A DNA stretch of 64,000 bases, taken from NCBI GenBank assembly GCA_036186865.1, contig AP025054.1, positions 25,900,118 to 25,964,117 on the forward strand. The letters are read 5' to 3'. Shown piece by piece: positions 43,250-56,246 of this stretch. The stretch is from Eustoma russellianum (taxonomy: Eukaryota > Streptophyta > Magnoliopsida > Gentianales > Gentianaceae). The first letter of the stretch is position 1, and every line of letters begins with the position of its first letter. Made by a program: the position numbers and the translations under genes. The notes beneath the pieces were generated by a model. It saw only the letters and a list, made by a program, of their open reading frames with translations. It was not told where the DNA came from and did not search any database.

Positions 43250-46200
43250 GTTCTTACAAACTAGGAACTTGAAACTTATCATTACATGAGGAATTATCCA
43301 ACATTCTCCCCTTTAATTTCTAAATGTAAAGTAGGGATTTCTTCAACGCCAATCAAGCTTTGCATCTCTTTAGATCTCGTCCGTGCCAATAGCTTTGTCA
43401 ATATGTCCGCCTTTTGTTTGTCTCTGCTTACGTGCTATACTTCTACTACCCCTTTCTTCACGCATTCTCGATTAAAGTGATAACGTGTATGAATGTGCTT
43501 ACTCCTTCCATGAAACATGGGATTCTTGGTAAGTGCAATATCCGACTTCTTGTCTACACGTATGACTACTTTTTCTTGCTTCCAACTTGTTATTTCACAC
43601 GATGATTCTTGAAGCCAAATAGCTTGGCATGCCGCGGCTGTTGCCGCCATGAATTCAGCCTCACAAGATGATAATGCCACAATCTTTTGCTTTTGAGAAC
43701 ACCAAGATATTGAGAGTTGTTGAAGTAGAATACATGTCCCGTAGTGCTCTTGCCATCATCTTGATCTACATTGTGACTACTATCACAATATTCAACAAGA
43801 TGTTTAGTAGTTCCCCATCCAAACATTATTCCAATAGTTGTCGTTCCTTTCAAGTACCTTAGAATGTGTTTAATCGCATATCTGTGGGAGTCTCTTGGTT
43901 CTTGCATATAGCGGCTCACAACTCTATCTGAGTAGGCAAGATCAAGTCTCGTATCTAACAAGTATCTCAAACATCCTACCAATCTTCGATAGTGCGTACC
44001 CTCAATCACTTCATCATGCTCGGCCTTTGTGAGCTTAATGTCAGGGTCCATCGAAATGTGTGTTGGGTTGCAATCATGTAGACCCGCTTCTCTAAGTATC
44101 CTCAAAGCGTACCCTTCTTTTTTCATTTTAATTCCATGGTGTCCTTGAGTAACCTCAATACCGAGGTAATATGTGAGCTTGCCAAGGTCGGGTCTTTTGC
44201 ATTTAGCCGGCATGTCATGCTTGAAGTCATTGATAATTGATAAGCTAGATCCGGTTACTAACTAGTCATCCACATACACGGCCACAATAAGTAGTTTGTT
44301 GTCCCTTAACATCTTGTACACGGACTTTTCTTTGGAGCAACGATGAAAATCCAATCTTTTCAAAATTTCATCTAATTTGGTATTCCAAGCTCTCAGTGCT
44401 TGACGCAATTCGTACAAAGCCTTTGAAAGTTTGTAGACTTTATATTCTTCTCTCCTCCTTTCAAAGTCTTCGGGTTGTGTCACATACACTTGCTCCTTTA
44501 ACACGCCATGTAAGAAATTCGTCTTTACGTCAAGATGGTGTATCTCCCAACCAAGTGAGGCGGCCAAAGAAACGAGAAGACGGATGGCTTCAATCCGTGT
44601 CATGGGTGCTGATACTTCATCATAATCGACACCAAATTGTTGGACATAACCCTTCGTGGCTAAGCGAGCTTTATACTTATGGAGCCATCGGCTTTCCTTT
44701 TTACTTAATTCTGTTGGGTTTTTCAACCAACATCCACATCTCATTCTTATTGATAGAATCTATTTCGTCCTTCATAGCTTGCATCCGAACTCTCGATCCT
44801 ATAGCTTTTTGAAAGTTCCTTGGCTCGTTGTTAATCATCATCAATAACTCTTTTTCATGAATGTCGGATGTTATCATATAATCAACAAGATATCATGGTT
44901 GATGCTTCAGGCAGCTAGACGTCCGCACATTCGGGAGTTGTGCACCCCCTTCGTGCTAGGGTGAAACTGCCTTGGGTTGTGACCACAAGCTATTTGTTTC
45001 TTCAGATGGTGGCAGGCTATTTGAGTCTGCAGGACGTGACGGGAAGCTTGGCACTTTTGGGCTTGGTCGGCTCGGCCTTGGCACGCTTGGGATCGAATCT
45101 ACATGCAATGGTCCCATGCCCTCATCCATCGTCTTGCCCCAAATCATTTGAAACATTCCGGTGGTTTATTTGTCTCGTGGAAGTGTGTCTCCCACATCCA
45201 TCCAACATTTTCATCAAATATTAGATCTCGGCTTATATAAACATTGTGTGTCTTGGGATCAAAAAGGCGATATCCCTTGGTACCCGTCATGGTTCCAAGA
45301 TGCACTAAGGGGTGCGATCTATCATCCAATTTCTTCAAATGAGACGAGTCAATTTTTGCATAGGCAAGGCATCTGAATATCCTTAAATGTTGTAGGCTTC
45401 GTTTCTCTCCTTTGTATCTTTCATATGGTGTTTGATTTTGTAAGGCCCTCGTAGGGAGATGATTAAGTAAATAAGTAGAGTGTCGAACCACTTTATCCCA
45501 CATATAATTCGGCACACTCATAGCCTTCAAGATACTTTTAGTCATCTCCATTAGTGTTCGATTATGGCGTTCTACGACTCCATTTTTTAGGCGTATATGG
45601 AGCCATCAAGTGCCGTATGATTCCGTTCTTTTCACAACAGTTGTTGAATTCGATAGAAGTAAAATCCCCTACTCTACTGGCATGGAACACTTTTATTTTT
45701 TTATATGTATTCTTTTCGGCCAATGCTTTGAAGTTCTTGAAGACTTCAAGTGCATTATTCTTTTCTTACAACATAGATGAACACATGTAACGGGATAGTC
45801 ATCGATTAGCACAATAACTTACCTATTTCCACCAAAGTTACTCGGCGTAATAAGGCCGAGCAAGTCTACATGAATGAGCTCCTAGACGTTGTTTGCACGA
45901 TAAGAAGATTGTTGCGGAAAAGGTAGTCTCGATTGTTTTTCGACAAGAAAAGATTCACATATTCGTTTCTCTTGATCAATGTAATGCTATTCGCGCACTA
46001 TTTCCTTTTTCTTCATATTCTTTAGGGTTTCGAAGTTAACATGCCCAAGCCGTGCATGCCACTTCCACGCTACCTTTTCTATCTTAGCCTGAAGACATAT
46101 TGGAGTACCTGGTTTTATAAAAATCTTGTATAAATGATTGGGACTTTTGGCTACTTTCGTTAAAAGTTGATCGTGTCCATTGTGCATAGTCAAGAAATTA

Positions 46201-46405
46201 TCCTTTAGCCTCACTTCATATCCGACCTCCGTTGCTTGTCCGAGGCTAATTATATTACTTCGCAATTCAGGTATAAAATATACTTTGCTAAGTAATGTTT
46301 GCTCACTCGATTTTCCTTGGAGAAGAATTGAGCCTTTGTCTTTAACACACTCCCTTATATTCTTCTTACACACTCTAATTCCTAACCATTGAAAATCCAT
46401 GCATG
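43250..46405 (-). mobile_element. Copia-2, both ends truncated
   Basis: Minus strand: GAG-pre-integrase (46400-45987), integrase core, RT, RNase H, a polypurine tract (43318-43304) and about 50 bp of LTR starting TGTTGGATAATTCC (43303). Gag, protease and the 5' LTR are absent beyond 46405. The LTR stub ends at the breakpoint shared with Copia-1. Confidence 0.8.
43319..46400 (-). pseudogene. Copia-2 pol
   Basis: Readable blocks in order: GAG-pre-integrase with WHARLGHVNFETLKNM; integrase with ELIHVDLLGLITPSNFGGNR (first catalytic Asp) and NGVVERHNRTLMEM (catalytic Glu); then SVPNYMWDKVVRHSTYLLNH and FDPKTHNVYISRDLIF; RT with LATKGYVQQFGVDYDEVSAP, HLDVKTNFLHGVLKEQVYV and LLIVAVYVDD; RNase H with SSCEAEFMAATAAACQAIWL. 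Stops at several places, for example in the integrase core and just after YVDD. The order IN before RT defines Ty1/copia. Confidence 0.9.
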
Positions 46406-47296
46406 ATTTTCTTTTCTTACCCCTCCCTTTTCACTCTTCTCTAAACCCACTGCAAGACAACAACTTCCATCACTCCCTTCTTTAACCTCGGGTACACAAA
46501 GGAGTAAGAGAAGTCTCCATCATCTTTTCTCATTCTCACTCTTCCAAACTATCTGCTCAACCAACACAACTACCAACTTTCTCTTCCTTCTCTCCTCTTA
46601 CAACTCTCAAAAGCTCTCAACCTTCCTCCTTGTACTTCATCACCGTGGAATCAAGAGGGTAAGAGGCCAAGCCTAATTCTCTTTCTTCATATTACCTCCA
46701 TTTTTACTTCAAAAACCAAGCCAAGAACACTCCTCCTTCCTCTTGTCAAGACAAGAACAAAGTTCATTTCACCCCTTTTTAGGCTCAACCGTTGCCACCT
46801 CCAAGAAAAAGGGAACCAAATTCTTCACGATAAAGTGAAGATCCAAGCTTTCATGTGTAGGATTTCATAAGGTTTCCACCCGTGGCTTTCATAAGGAGGA
46901 AAGAAGAAGATTGTCTCAATTTTGTTGAGGAACCAAGGTTTGAGTGATTTAAAAATGCATGATTTAAATGTTATGTATTTTTGAAATGCATGATTTAAGT
47001 GTTACATGAGATGCATACATCATAGATATGCTTATATGTCTATATATATTATTGTTGTACTAACGTGTTGTGAAGCGTTAAGGCTTATATCATGTGGCAA
47101 ACATTAGTTGCATTTATTCTATTTTCAGGTTCCATGTTAAATGAACTAAACTAGTTCATTTAGTGAAGTACTTAAGGATATGAAAAACACTAGTTCATTT
47201 AAAGAAGTACTTAAAGAGATATATTTGAAGATATCTATTTGGCAACAAATTTGGAATGGAAATTTCCTCTCCACACTACACACACAGGGCCATATA
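46406..47296. repeat. LTR-like stretch, no gene
   Basis: Pyrimidine-rich at 46420-46640, with a tandem-like atgcatgatttaa repeat near 46960-47000. 46920-47290 recurs in the same orientation, diverged, at 63090-63445. Likely part of an LTR of a further gypsy family. Confidence 0.5.
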
Positions 47297-48820
47297 TGTA
47301 GTTCCCTACCCGGGACTAGGGTCTCGGCACGGTGCACCTACTGTACTCTGCTACGAAAAGTACAAGGCGTCAATAGCATTCATATGCTTGTCGACATAGC
47401 ATGTATCGAAAATACGGAAGCAATATAAAATGTAAAAAGCATAATCGACCTGCATGAAACAAAATAACTAAATTCGAGTACATCTTGAGTGTCACCAGTA
47501 CAATATCAAAATACAAGTCCGAAATAACATAAGGAACTACATAAACTGGTCCACATGTCCATCACTGATGATCTACCCCCCGACTCATCTCTCCCTATGT
47601 CTGAACTGGCTCCTAGCCCTGCGGTGTGGTAAATGATCGGGTGAGCGATAACAAATCGTTCAGCAAGTATTTGTGCCTAGGTTCGTCATGTGGATCATGC
47701 AAGGTGAATAGAACATGCAACGTGAACAGTAGCATAACATACCAGGCACCAACAGATAAATTAAGGCAACAACAATACGTAGAAACAGACGCACTGCAAA
47801 GAGTACATCACAGGTTTAATTATTCATTTAACTTTTGTATTTCCCTGCTCCTTACGTAATTAGTTAAGTCTTTTAGATATGCTTCATATTCAATTTCTTT
47901 TTCTATGTCTATGCCAAGCCCTACACTGTATCATCATTCTCGTCTACTAAGAGTCTAAGCTTATATCTGGGAGGGTGACACAGGTAAACATGCGTATGCT
48001 CATGTGATAGAAATGTCGTGCATCTTTTTCAGTAAAATCCAACAAGTCGTAATCGTGTCAAAAATCATCATAACGAAACCGTTCACAAATGTGTTCATAA
48101 CATATCTTAACTTGTACGAATGTACACAAGACCAACCGACTGAACTCCCTCAAGTAATCGCGTACCGTCTATGAATTGTACTTGTCCAACCACGGTATTA
48201 CATCATACGTACGTAGAATAATGGTGACTCCTGGAGTAGTTGTATACCGTCTATGAATCCAAAGTCCACCCTCGGAGTTACACAATACGTATAAAACTAA
48301 CAAGGACACGTTGGCAGAGATCCCAGGTCCCAGACACAGTGTTACATTCTGCCAGAACGTAAACAGAAACTCACCACATGACGCCAACCTCTCACCTAGG
48401 TTCTAGCATCATGGGAGGAACATATAGAAAAACACCCAACGAGGGGTGTATCAGAACAGATATTGCCCCTAACATCCTCACTACTATAACCGATGTCAGA
48501 CAGCCTCCAAACATACATATAGGTTGTCGAAATAGCATAACGTGTCTCATATAGAGTCAATCGTCGCAAGGTACGGTTTGTTAAAATCTTTTTGAAAACA
48601 TTTCATGTGATAAGATCATGTTTGAGAACATTTCGTGTAAAACTCATTTTAAAATGTTTGCATGATAGTCATTTTCGTGAGCATGCGTTGTATGATAAAA
48701 CATGTCGCTTTTAAAACTTCTTCGTTGTATGCATGAAAGTAGACTCGGTATAGGCTGATTTCATGCCTCTAAATATCTTAGCACTTGATTATAATGTTTG
48801 GCTCAATTATCATATCATAT

Positions 48821-49623
48821 CATCATCATCATCATCATCCGTACCTAGTACATCCCAACGACAGCAAACACTATCGCTAGGGTCTGGAGAGGGTAATTGG
48901 TAGGCAGACAATACATCTGTCCCAAGGGATAGAGAGTCTGCTTCTAGTGAGACCCCCGGCTCTATATGTACCTACATAAATGACATAATAATATAGATAT
49001 GATGTGCTAGTGTGTTAGTGAAGGAATTCCGGAAATAAAAAGAAGAGACTTTCGATATTAAAATAAACATAACGTGTGTACGTACACGTAATGCAAAACA
49101 ACGATAAAATATAAACAGACAAGTGCAAAGTCAACGTAGAACGTAGAGAGTGTCTACGTCTATCAATGGCCTAAATACACCCTAACGTGTCCCTATATAC
49201 GACCTATACCTCGTTAACCTTAATCTTATGTCTCCATGAACTCCTATCCTGGACCATGTCCTCAGAGAGGTGCAAATCTAGTAGGTCGTGTCTAATCTGC
49301 TCATCCCAACTTAGTTTGGGCCTTCCTTTACTTCTGTTCCCCTCTACAATGAGGCTTTCAATTGTTCTGACTAACGCTGTTGTCTGTCTCTGCTTGACTT
49401 GCCAAAACCATCACATTCTTCCCTCCCTTATCTTATCTGCTATACTAACCACATCTAACCTTTCTCGAAACACCTCGTTTCTGATCCGGTCTAGCCTTGT
49501 ATGTCCACACATCCACCTCAACATCCTTATCTCTGCCACTTCCATCTTCTGTAATTGTGACTTCTTGATGGCCCAGCAGTATGTCCGATTAGCGTTGCCG
49601 GTCGCACTACCACCCTATAAAAA
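48821..49623 (-). mobile_element. RTE-type LINE, 5'-truncated
   Basis: 0.8 kb on the minus strand inside the G3 LTR, flanked by atcatat duplications (48814-48820, 49624-49630). The uninterrupted LTR copy at 36221-36250 shows the empty site. The coding part (about 49600-49187) is the post-RT tail typical of plant RTE LINEs: MLRWMCGHTRLDRIRNEVFR, KGRPKLSWDEQIRHDLLDL and RSSWRHKIK. One TGA splits it. The 3' end is a (GAT)n-type simple repeat (48821-48839), as usual for RTE elements. Confidence 0.85.
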
Positions 49624-49935
49624 ATCATATACTTAGGTGAAATTCCAATTTTGCCCCTAGTTAGGTGCTTTCATATTTGTCCCCAAAATCAGCCCACTTT
49701 TGGGCTCTAATTGCTATATTCTTGTTCTATTGGGTCCTTTTCATATTTCAATTTATGGCCCTTATTAAAACAGCACACTTTCATAACTTTTGAAAATATG
49801 AAATTACCATTTTGCCTCTTTTAGTGACCTCGGCTTAAAATGACTAACACAACCCTTATGTTTGTGTGTCACTTCTTTAATTTACTAGTTAGCACATTCA
49901 CTAGTTTGCAAATCTTTCATGGTTAGTTAAGTCTT

Positions 49936-52900
49936 CCTTGGTCGATTGGCGGAGATTTCAATACTTTTCGTATGCTAGAGGAACATAGAGGAAGATATGT
50001 ACCTACTCTACACTCACTTCAAGAATTCAACGACTGTATACAAGCTTGTGAATTGCAGGAATTTTCTTTTCAAGGCTCTTTATTTCCTTGGTGTGATGGA
50101 AAGGGTCTTGGTCAAGTTTGGCGCAGGCTAGATCGGTTCTTGTGTAACACAGAATTTTTCGACATGTTCCTAGTTACACAAGTACAACATCTTACAAGGG
50201 CTACATCGGATCATGCTCCATTATTATTAACGTGTGACTTGGACAGCCCAGGGGTCTTGCTGCTTTTCGATATATGGATGTTTGGTCAACGCATCCTGAC
50301 TTTGACGGTTTTATGCAGCATACATGGGAGTCTTTTTCTACAGTGGGTGGTATGTGGGGTTTAGTCGACAAACTACGTTGTTTATGCAACGAGCTCAAAT
50401 GGTGGAATAAAGAAGTTTTTGGGAATGTATTTGATGCGGTGGCTATGGCTGAGTCTTTCGTTGTTATGAGTGAGCGCGCATTTGATTTAGCTCCAAGTGA
50501 CTTAACGAATACAAATTACAATTGCAGCGCAGCAAAATTACAGTTGGCGCAAAAACAGGCATTTCTCTATTGGAAACAAAAAGCTAACATCAAATGGCTT
50601 AAGGACGGAGACGCCAACACTTTCTTTTATCATAACTCAGTAAAGGACAAATGGCGCACACAAGCTATTAAGCGCATTTTGCGTCAAGATGGAAGCGAAT
50701 GTTTACTTAACTCCAACATTTAAGCAGAGGCAGTCTGATACTTTTCGGATCTATTTGCAGCAGAACCTGTGTCGAATTGCGATGATATTTTGAGACACAT
50801 ACCTACGTTACTGACATTAGAGGATAATGTCATGTTGCAGGAAGTCCCAACTTTGTAGGTTGTGAAACAAGCTGTATGGGATCTACGCCCAACAAGTGCT
50901 GCTGGACCAGATGGCTATCCAGGTTATTTCTATAGATGATTTTTGCATGTTATTCACTTTGATGTACTTAAGGCGGTGCAGGAATTTTATTTAGGTATAC
51001 ATATGCCAAAGCAGATGGTGGCCTCTACAATAATTCTCATCCCCAAGGTTCCGAATCCTTAGACTTTTGCAGAGTTTCGACCTATCTGTTTAACAAACTT
51101 TACTTCCAAAGTTATTACCCGGTTGTTCTCCACTCGTCTGAGCCGATTGTTGCCACAAATCATATCTCCTGAACAAGCAGGCTTCATGAAAAAACGAGGA
51201 ATCACAGAGCAAGTCTTATTAGCTCAAGAAATGGTACATGTTATAGATAATCACACACGGGGTGGACATGCAATAATTAAACTAGATATGGCAAAAGCTT
51301 TTGATCGAGTTAGTTGGCAATATCTTGAATTACTGTTGCAGCGTATGGGGTTTAGCCACATATTGGTCCGTATCTTATTAAATAACTTCAGATCCACACG
51401 CTGTTCAATACTCATAAACGGTAAACAGTCAGTATCCTTTACGATAGGTAGAGGCGTCAAGCAGGGAGATCCATTGTCACCGCTACTGTTTATCGTTTCT
51501 TCAGAAGGGTTCTCTCGTGGTTTGAATGCATTGATGTCCGCAGGGGAAATAAGGGGATATTTTGCGAGGCATGTACGATGTGTTTCTCATTTAGGATTTG
51601 CGGACGATTTGTTGATCTTTTTAAATACGGCTAGACGGAATTCGGAGCGCTTTCACACTTTCTTATTATCTTACCAAAATGCATCGTGAAAATTGGTTAA
51701 TTATCACAAAAGTCAAATCGTGGTGGGCAGCAGAGTTTCAGGATCTACCGCATCAGCAGTGTTGGGGATGCGGCTATCATCTTTCCCTATAAAATATCTT
51801 GGTTCTTATCTTCATAAGGGCATCAACAGAGCTAGGTATTGTACTTCTATCATCAATCATTTTGAGTCTAAGTTACATTCTTGGTCGAATAAATTGTTGT
51901 CCATCACTGGTCGTTTGGTGCTGATCAAGCATGTATTAAGCACAATGCCAATACATGTTATTGCGAGCTCTCATTTACCAAAAAGTGTAGTACATATATT
52001 GAATTGTAAAATGGCAGCATTTCTCTGGAAGGGTAGACATCACTGGCAGTCTTGGTCTTCAATATGCCGTCCAATTGAGGAGGGAGGTTTGGGTGTTCGA
52101 TGTCTTTTGAAGGTGCACAGGCTTATGATTGTCAGTTGTGGTGGAAATACCACCACTCAAATACTCTATGGGCACAATTTAGCAGATGTAAGTATGGCCG
52201 TCGTCACTCTCTCTACTCTCATATCTATGACTCACCTACATGGAAAAGAATATGTCGCATACACGAATTCATGGCGTCTAAGATGGAAAGGTTGGACGAC
52301 GCAATCCAGTAGACACCGGATGCTAATGGACAATTTTCAATTAAATCTGCATATGTTGAGGTTGCGATAGCCGAAGTTCAGTTCAGTGAATGCCGCCATG
52401 TTTGGTGGAAACAATCTCAGCCGGAGTTGCATTTATTCTTATGGCGACTGTGGTCGCGCTCACTTCCAATGGTGGATAATTTAAAAGCTTGGCTCACAAT
52501 ATTCCCATCTCAATGTGTAATCTGTAAATTGCATCATGATTCACAAGATCATGTATTCCTCCACTGTCCATCCATTCAGTAGCTATGGATGGAAATGGCT
52601 AATACATTTTCTGGCCCTCTACCCAACAGTAATACAATTATGGCACACCTAATCCGATGGTGGCGCACTTCTTCTCAGACATCAATGATTGGACAACTGC
52701 GGGTTGTCGCTTCTTCCGTCCTAATGTGGGTTATTTGGAAGGAATATACGACAATAAGGTTTGGTTCCAAAACTTTTGTTTATGCAAGGATTTTTGAAAA
52801 GGTTCGACTGGCAATTTATACATGGTGTGCGACGATGAACGGCAAAAAGTTTGCAACAAATATTTCTTGTTTAGTCGCTCTTAATTTTTATCTGCATCTG

Positions 52901-53416
52901 CGAACAAGACGACTCAGGATTGTTCGATGGGAATTGCCTCCTACTGGAAAGTTGAAGCTAAATGTCGATGTAGCAGTAGGTAGATCTAAAGCGGCTGGAG
53001 CAGCGGTGCGGCGTTCGGATCATGGTCAGATTCTTTCTGCAATATGCTTTACATTGCCTCAGGCCATACCGCTGAGGGCAGAGCTTCTGACGCTGACGTT
53101 AGCCTTGATATATTATGCGAGGGAGCATCACAACCTTATAGTAGAGACAGACTGCAAATCAATTCTTCATCTGTTGGCCTTAACGCGGGTGTACACGGGT
53201 TTATTAGGATTGGACATTCACCGCGCATCCCTTTTTCTATCATTAAATCATTCAACTCTATTGTATTGTCCGAGCGAGGCCAACACTGCTGCTCATAGGC
53301 TCGCCAGCCATGGATGTAGAGTGGTTGATCTTCAACATTATCGTACGCTCCATGAGTTACCCTGCAAGGTTCATGGCACGATACTTATGGATTATCAATT
53401 GCATGCTTTACGATGA
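49936..53416 (+). pseudogene. LINE D ORF2
   Basis: Endonuclease part 49936-50360 with SIGGDFNTF and ATSDHAPLLL, then the linker. RT at about 50880-51690 has AAGPDGYPG near 50900, GRGVKQGDPLSPLLFI and HLGFADDLLIF. 51693-52370 is the post-RT part (WQSWSSICRPIEEGGLG). A zf-RVT core CVICKLHHDSQDHVFLHC lies near 52515-52570. RNase H at 52589-53416 has LKLNVDVAVG, LRAELLTL, IVETDCKS and SEANTAAHRLA, with all key acidic residues in place. Stops cluster at 50720-51120. Confidence 0.9.
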
Positions 53417-53714
53417 GGATAATGTCTCATATAGTATTGGCGATGATTTCATTATGTTGCATGTGTTGCTTATCGACACAGGCAACTGGGGCGTTTTCCT
53501 CACAATTGTCTCGACATTTGCTTTGCTATGTTTGATTTATAATTCTCATATTATCATTTACCCATTCTTCATTTGTTGGATATCTCCATGCATCTGTCTC
53601 ATTTATCCCATCTACTGAGCATGTTGTGCTGCCGTCGCCAAAGATTAAACATGGGGATTGCTATACAAACTTTGCTTGATGACAATATTGTCCAACGTCT
53701 TATACTGAAGATGT

Positions 53715-53912
53715 CGCCTTGGTTCAAATTGAATCAAGGCGGCATGTGTATCAAAATTCTATCATCTATTGTACTTCAACTGCGATACGTACTGAATTGG
53801 CATATGGGGAGATCTCTTCCACGAATGGCCTCATATATTTCAATAGGTGATCCAAACATCCGGACACGGCTTAGATTGTAGTTGTCGCCTTGGTTCTTTT
53901 TGAATCAAGGCG
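53715..53912 (+). promoter_or_regulatory. Two variable GC-rich hairpins in LINE D 3' UTR
   Basis: 53715-53725 pairs with 53731-53741, and 53886-53896 pairs with 53902-53912. Both have cgccttggttc/gaatcaaggcg arms (11 bp including one G-U). They are followed by GGCATGTGTATC and GGCATGGGAATGTG. Confidence 0.8.
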
Positions 53913-54174
53913 GCATGGGAATGTGCTTCCTCCGTTTATTTGCTCGGCTTAATATTCTTTTTGTTTTGCTGATGTTCTTATTTCTATTTCGTTTTGAGGT
54001 TCGATGGATTGGGTCCGTTGCATTCCCATGGATCACCAATATATCGTTGGATCACTTGCTTCTTGATGGTTACCAATAGCGGTTCTTGGTTTTTGGCACT
54101 CCATTGACACACAGTTTTCATCATCTCTATGTATTTGTCCAACACTCTGGTATAAATATGTAAGCTTTTCCCTT

Positions 54175-54210
54175 CGCCAAGGTTTTATCCATAATGGTGG
54201 TTTTACTTGG
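54175..54210 (+). promoter_or_regulatory. Conserved 36-nt 3' UTR stem-loop (LINE D)
   Basis: gccaagg ... ccataatggtgg ... acttggc. The inner stem differs from LINEs A-C (ccat instead of ccac) but still pairs with gtgg through G-U. Confidence 0.7.
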
Positions 54211-56246
54211 CAAGGTTTTAATGCGGCATATCATATACGATTGGAGGTTGGCACTCATTAGCTCACTATTTCATTTATTTTCCTATGATGACTTCTTTGT
54301 AATATGGTATTCCTCTGCCATAAATGAGGCTTTTCAATAAAATATTTCTTCATATAAAAAAAAACTAGTTAAAACATCATCAAGGCATCAATATGGCCAA
54401 TTGGCGAAATGCATCATGCACACACACACTTGATCTTTACAACTTGTTCACTTTATCTAATATGCAAGGTTATCATATATCACTGATTAATCACATAAAT
54501 ATCATGTTATGCACATAGACTCCATACAAGTATTCAATTTTACATAACCATACTTGGTTGATACTTAAATGCATGCAAAGGCTGAGGGGTGTGTTTGTAC
54601 ATACAACACTTGATGCACTACCTAAGCACATTCCATATACATATAGCCATGTAGACAAATAAACATATGATTAGAACATACATTCTTCTCCTAGGCCGAA
54701 TTCCACTATACACACCCATACTTGATTTTTACCTCTTTTAAGCACATGCAAATTGGTTTCCACCAAATCAATGATGTGAAGAACAAAATCATGATAATGA
54801 CCATAATGATAACTACATACATGCCCTCTTATCTTCTATCTATACATGCATGTCCATATAGAAACTAAACATATTCTAAAAAGCACATACATGCTACTTT
54901 TTCATATCATCATAGCCATAGGGAAATACACAAACAAGAGTCATACACCAACCTTCACATATGAAGTATGTAAGAACACTTTTTGTATGTTCATAGGGAA
55001 TAAATGTTTTGAACACATGCATGCATGATTGAACCTTTTATATGAACATAGATGATAATTTTTTTCGGAACATGCATGAAGAAGCTAGGAAGAATACTTG
55101 TCTTTCTTTTGAATCTTAACCTTAAAATGGTAAAGGATTTCATCTTTTTCCCTTTTCTTGGTACTTATGGTCAAGATACCTTTGAAGGAGAGGAAGATTA
55201 GTCATTTTTAGGAAAGAAAGTATTATGAAGGTTGTAAAATCAATTCTTAAGAAGGTTTACCTTTGGATGGCTTGAAGATTTTCACTTGTTCAACTTAGAG
55301 AACTTCTTCTTCCCCTTGGTGTGACTCACGGCTTAAAAGGGCCTAAGGGATGAAGAAATTTGAATCCTTAAAGAAGATAGGAAAAAGAAAGATGCGTAGT
55401 AGTGATAATATGATTCTTACCTTTAAAAATTCTTGAATTGGATGCTTTATTCTTACTTGGAATTAGAAGAATTCTTTTCCGTTTGGCTAAGACACCCACG
55501 GTTGGTTAATAGATCGAGAAAAAGAGGAGGGCCTTGATGAGAGAGAGAGAGAGGAGTAGGAAGAAAATGTTTTAGTAAGAGAATGAAGTAGGGATATTTG
55601 GAGAATAATAAATGAAGAGGTTGTCTTGAGTTGAAACTTAATTCCTTGGATTTTCCTTGGAATAGCAGAGATTATGGGGTATATAGTGAGGTGTAATCCT
55701 TTGCTTTGTTGGGATAGTGGATGTGTAAGAAGATGGTAAGACATGCATGGGTAATGATTGGAGAGTGGTCTTACATCTTGTAAGAATGGAAATGATGGAA
55801 AGCATATAAAGAAAAGAAAATAAAGGAAGAATTAGTTAGTGGGGTGTAAGGCATGCATGAAATGCCATTGGTTTAAGGTAGAAGGTGGAGAAAATAAATA
55901 AAAAGGAAACAAAATAAAATGAAAGACAAGATTGTCTTAGTCAAGAGGGGTGGGGAGGCCAAAGTGGGGGGGGGGGGTAGGATGGAGATTTACTATTTTG
56001 CTCCTCCTCACTTTTCTTATGTGTTACTTTCCTTTTTTTTAATTTAATTCCTAATAAAATTTGTACCATCCTTTATGTGCCTATTTAATTATTCTTATAC
56101 TTATTAAGGTAATTAACAATTTTAAATTTTAGTTGCGTTACACTTACACACTTATTATACTAAGTGCGATTCAACGATCATACTCTAATTCCATCGTCAT
56201 TCCTTTTATTCTCTTTCCCACTAGCCCAGTAGTATGAGTCGTAACA

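Larger units (their letters stand above)
49932..54364 (+). mobile_element. LINE D, 5'-truncated L1-type
   Basis: 4.4 kb on the plus strand ending in A9 (54356-54364). It starts inside the endonuclease (GGDFNTFRMLEEH). It sits in the inverted G3 LTR where the other LTR copy has an (AT)n tract (35899-35917); about 35 bp of the target, including the tract, are missing here. ORF2 has many stops, but the RNase H and 3' UTR hairpins are well kept. Confidence 0.88.
47297..56246 (-). repeat. Inverted G3 LTR interrupted by two LINEs
   Basis: The minus strand starts TGTTACGAC at 56246 and ends ..GGAACTACA at 47297. Subtracting the RTE LINE (803 bp) and LINE D (4,433 bp) leaves 3.71 kb, the size of the 33991-37709 LTR, with matching sequence along its length. 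Confidence 0.88.
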
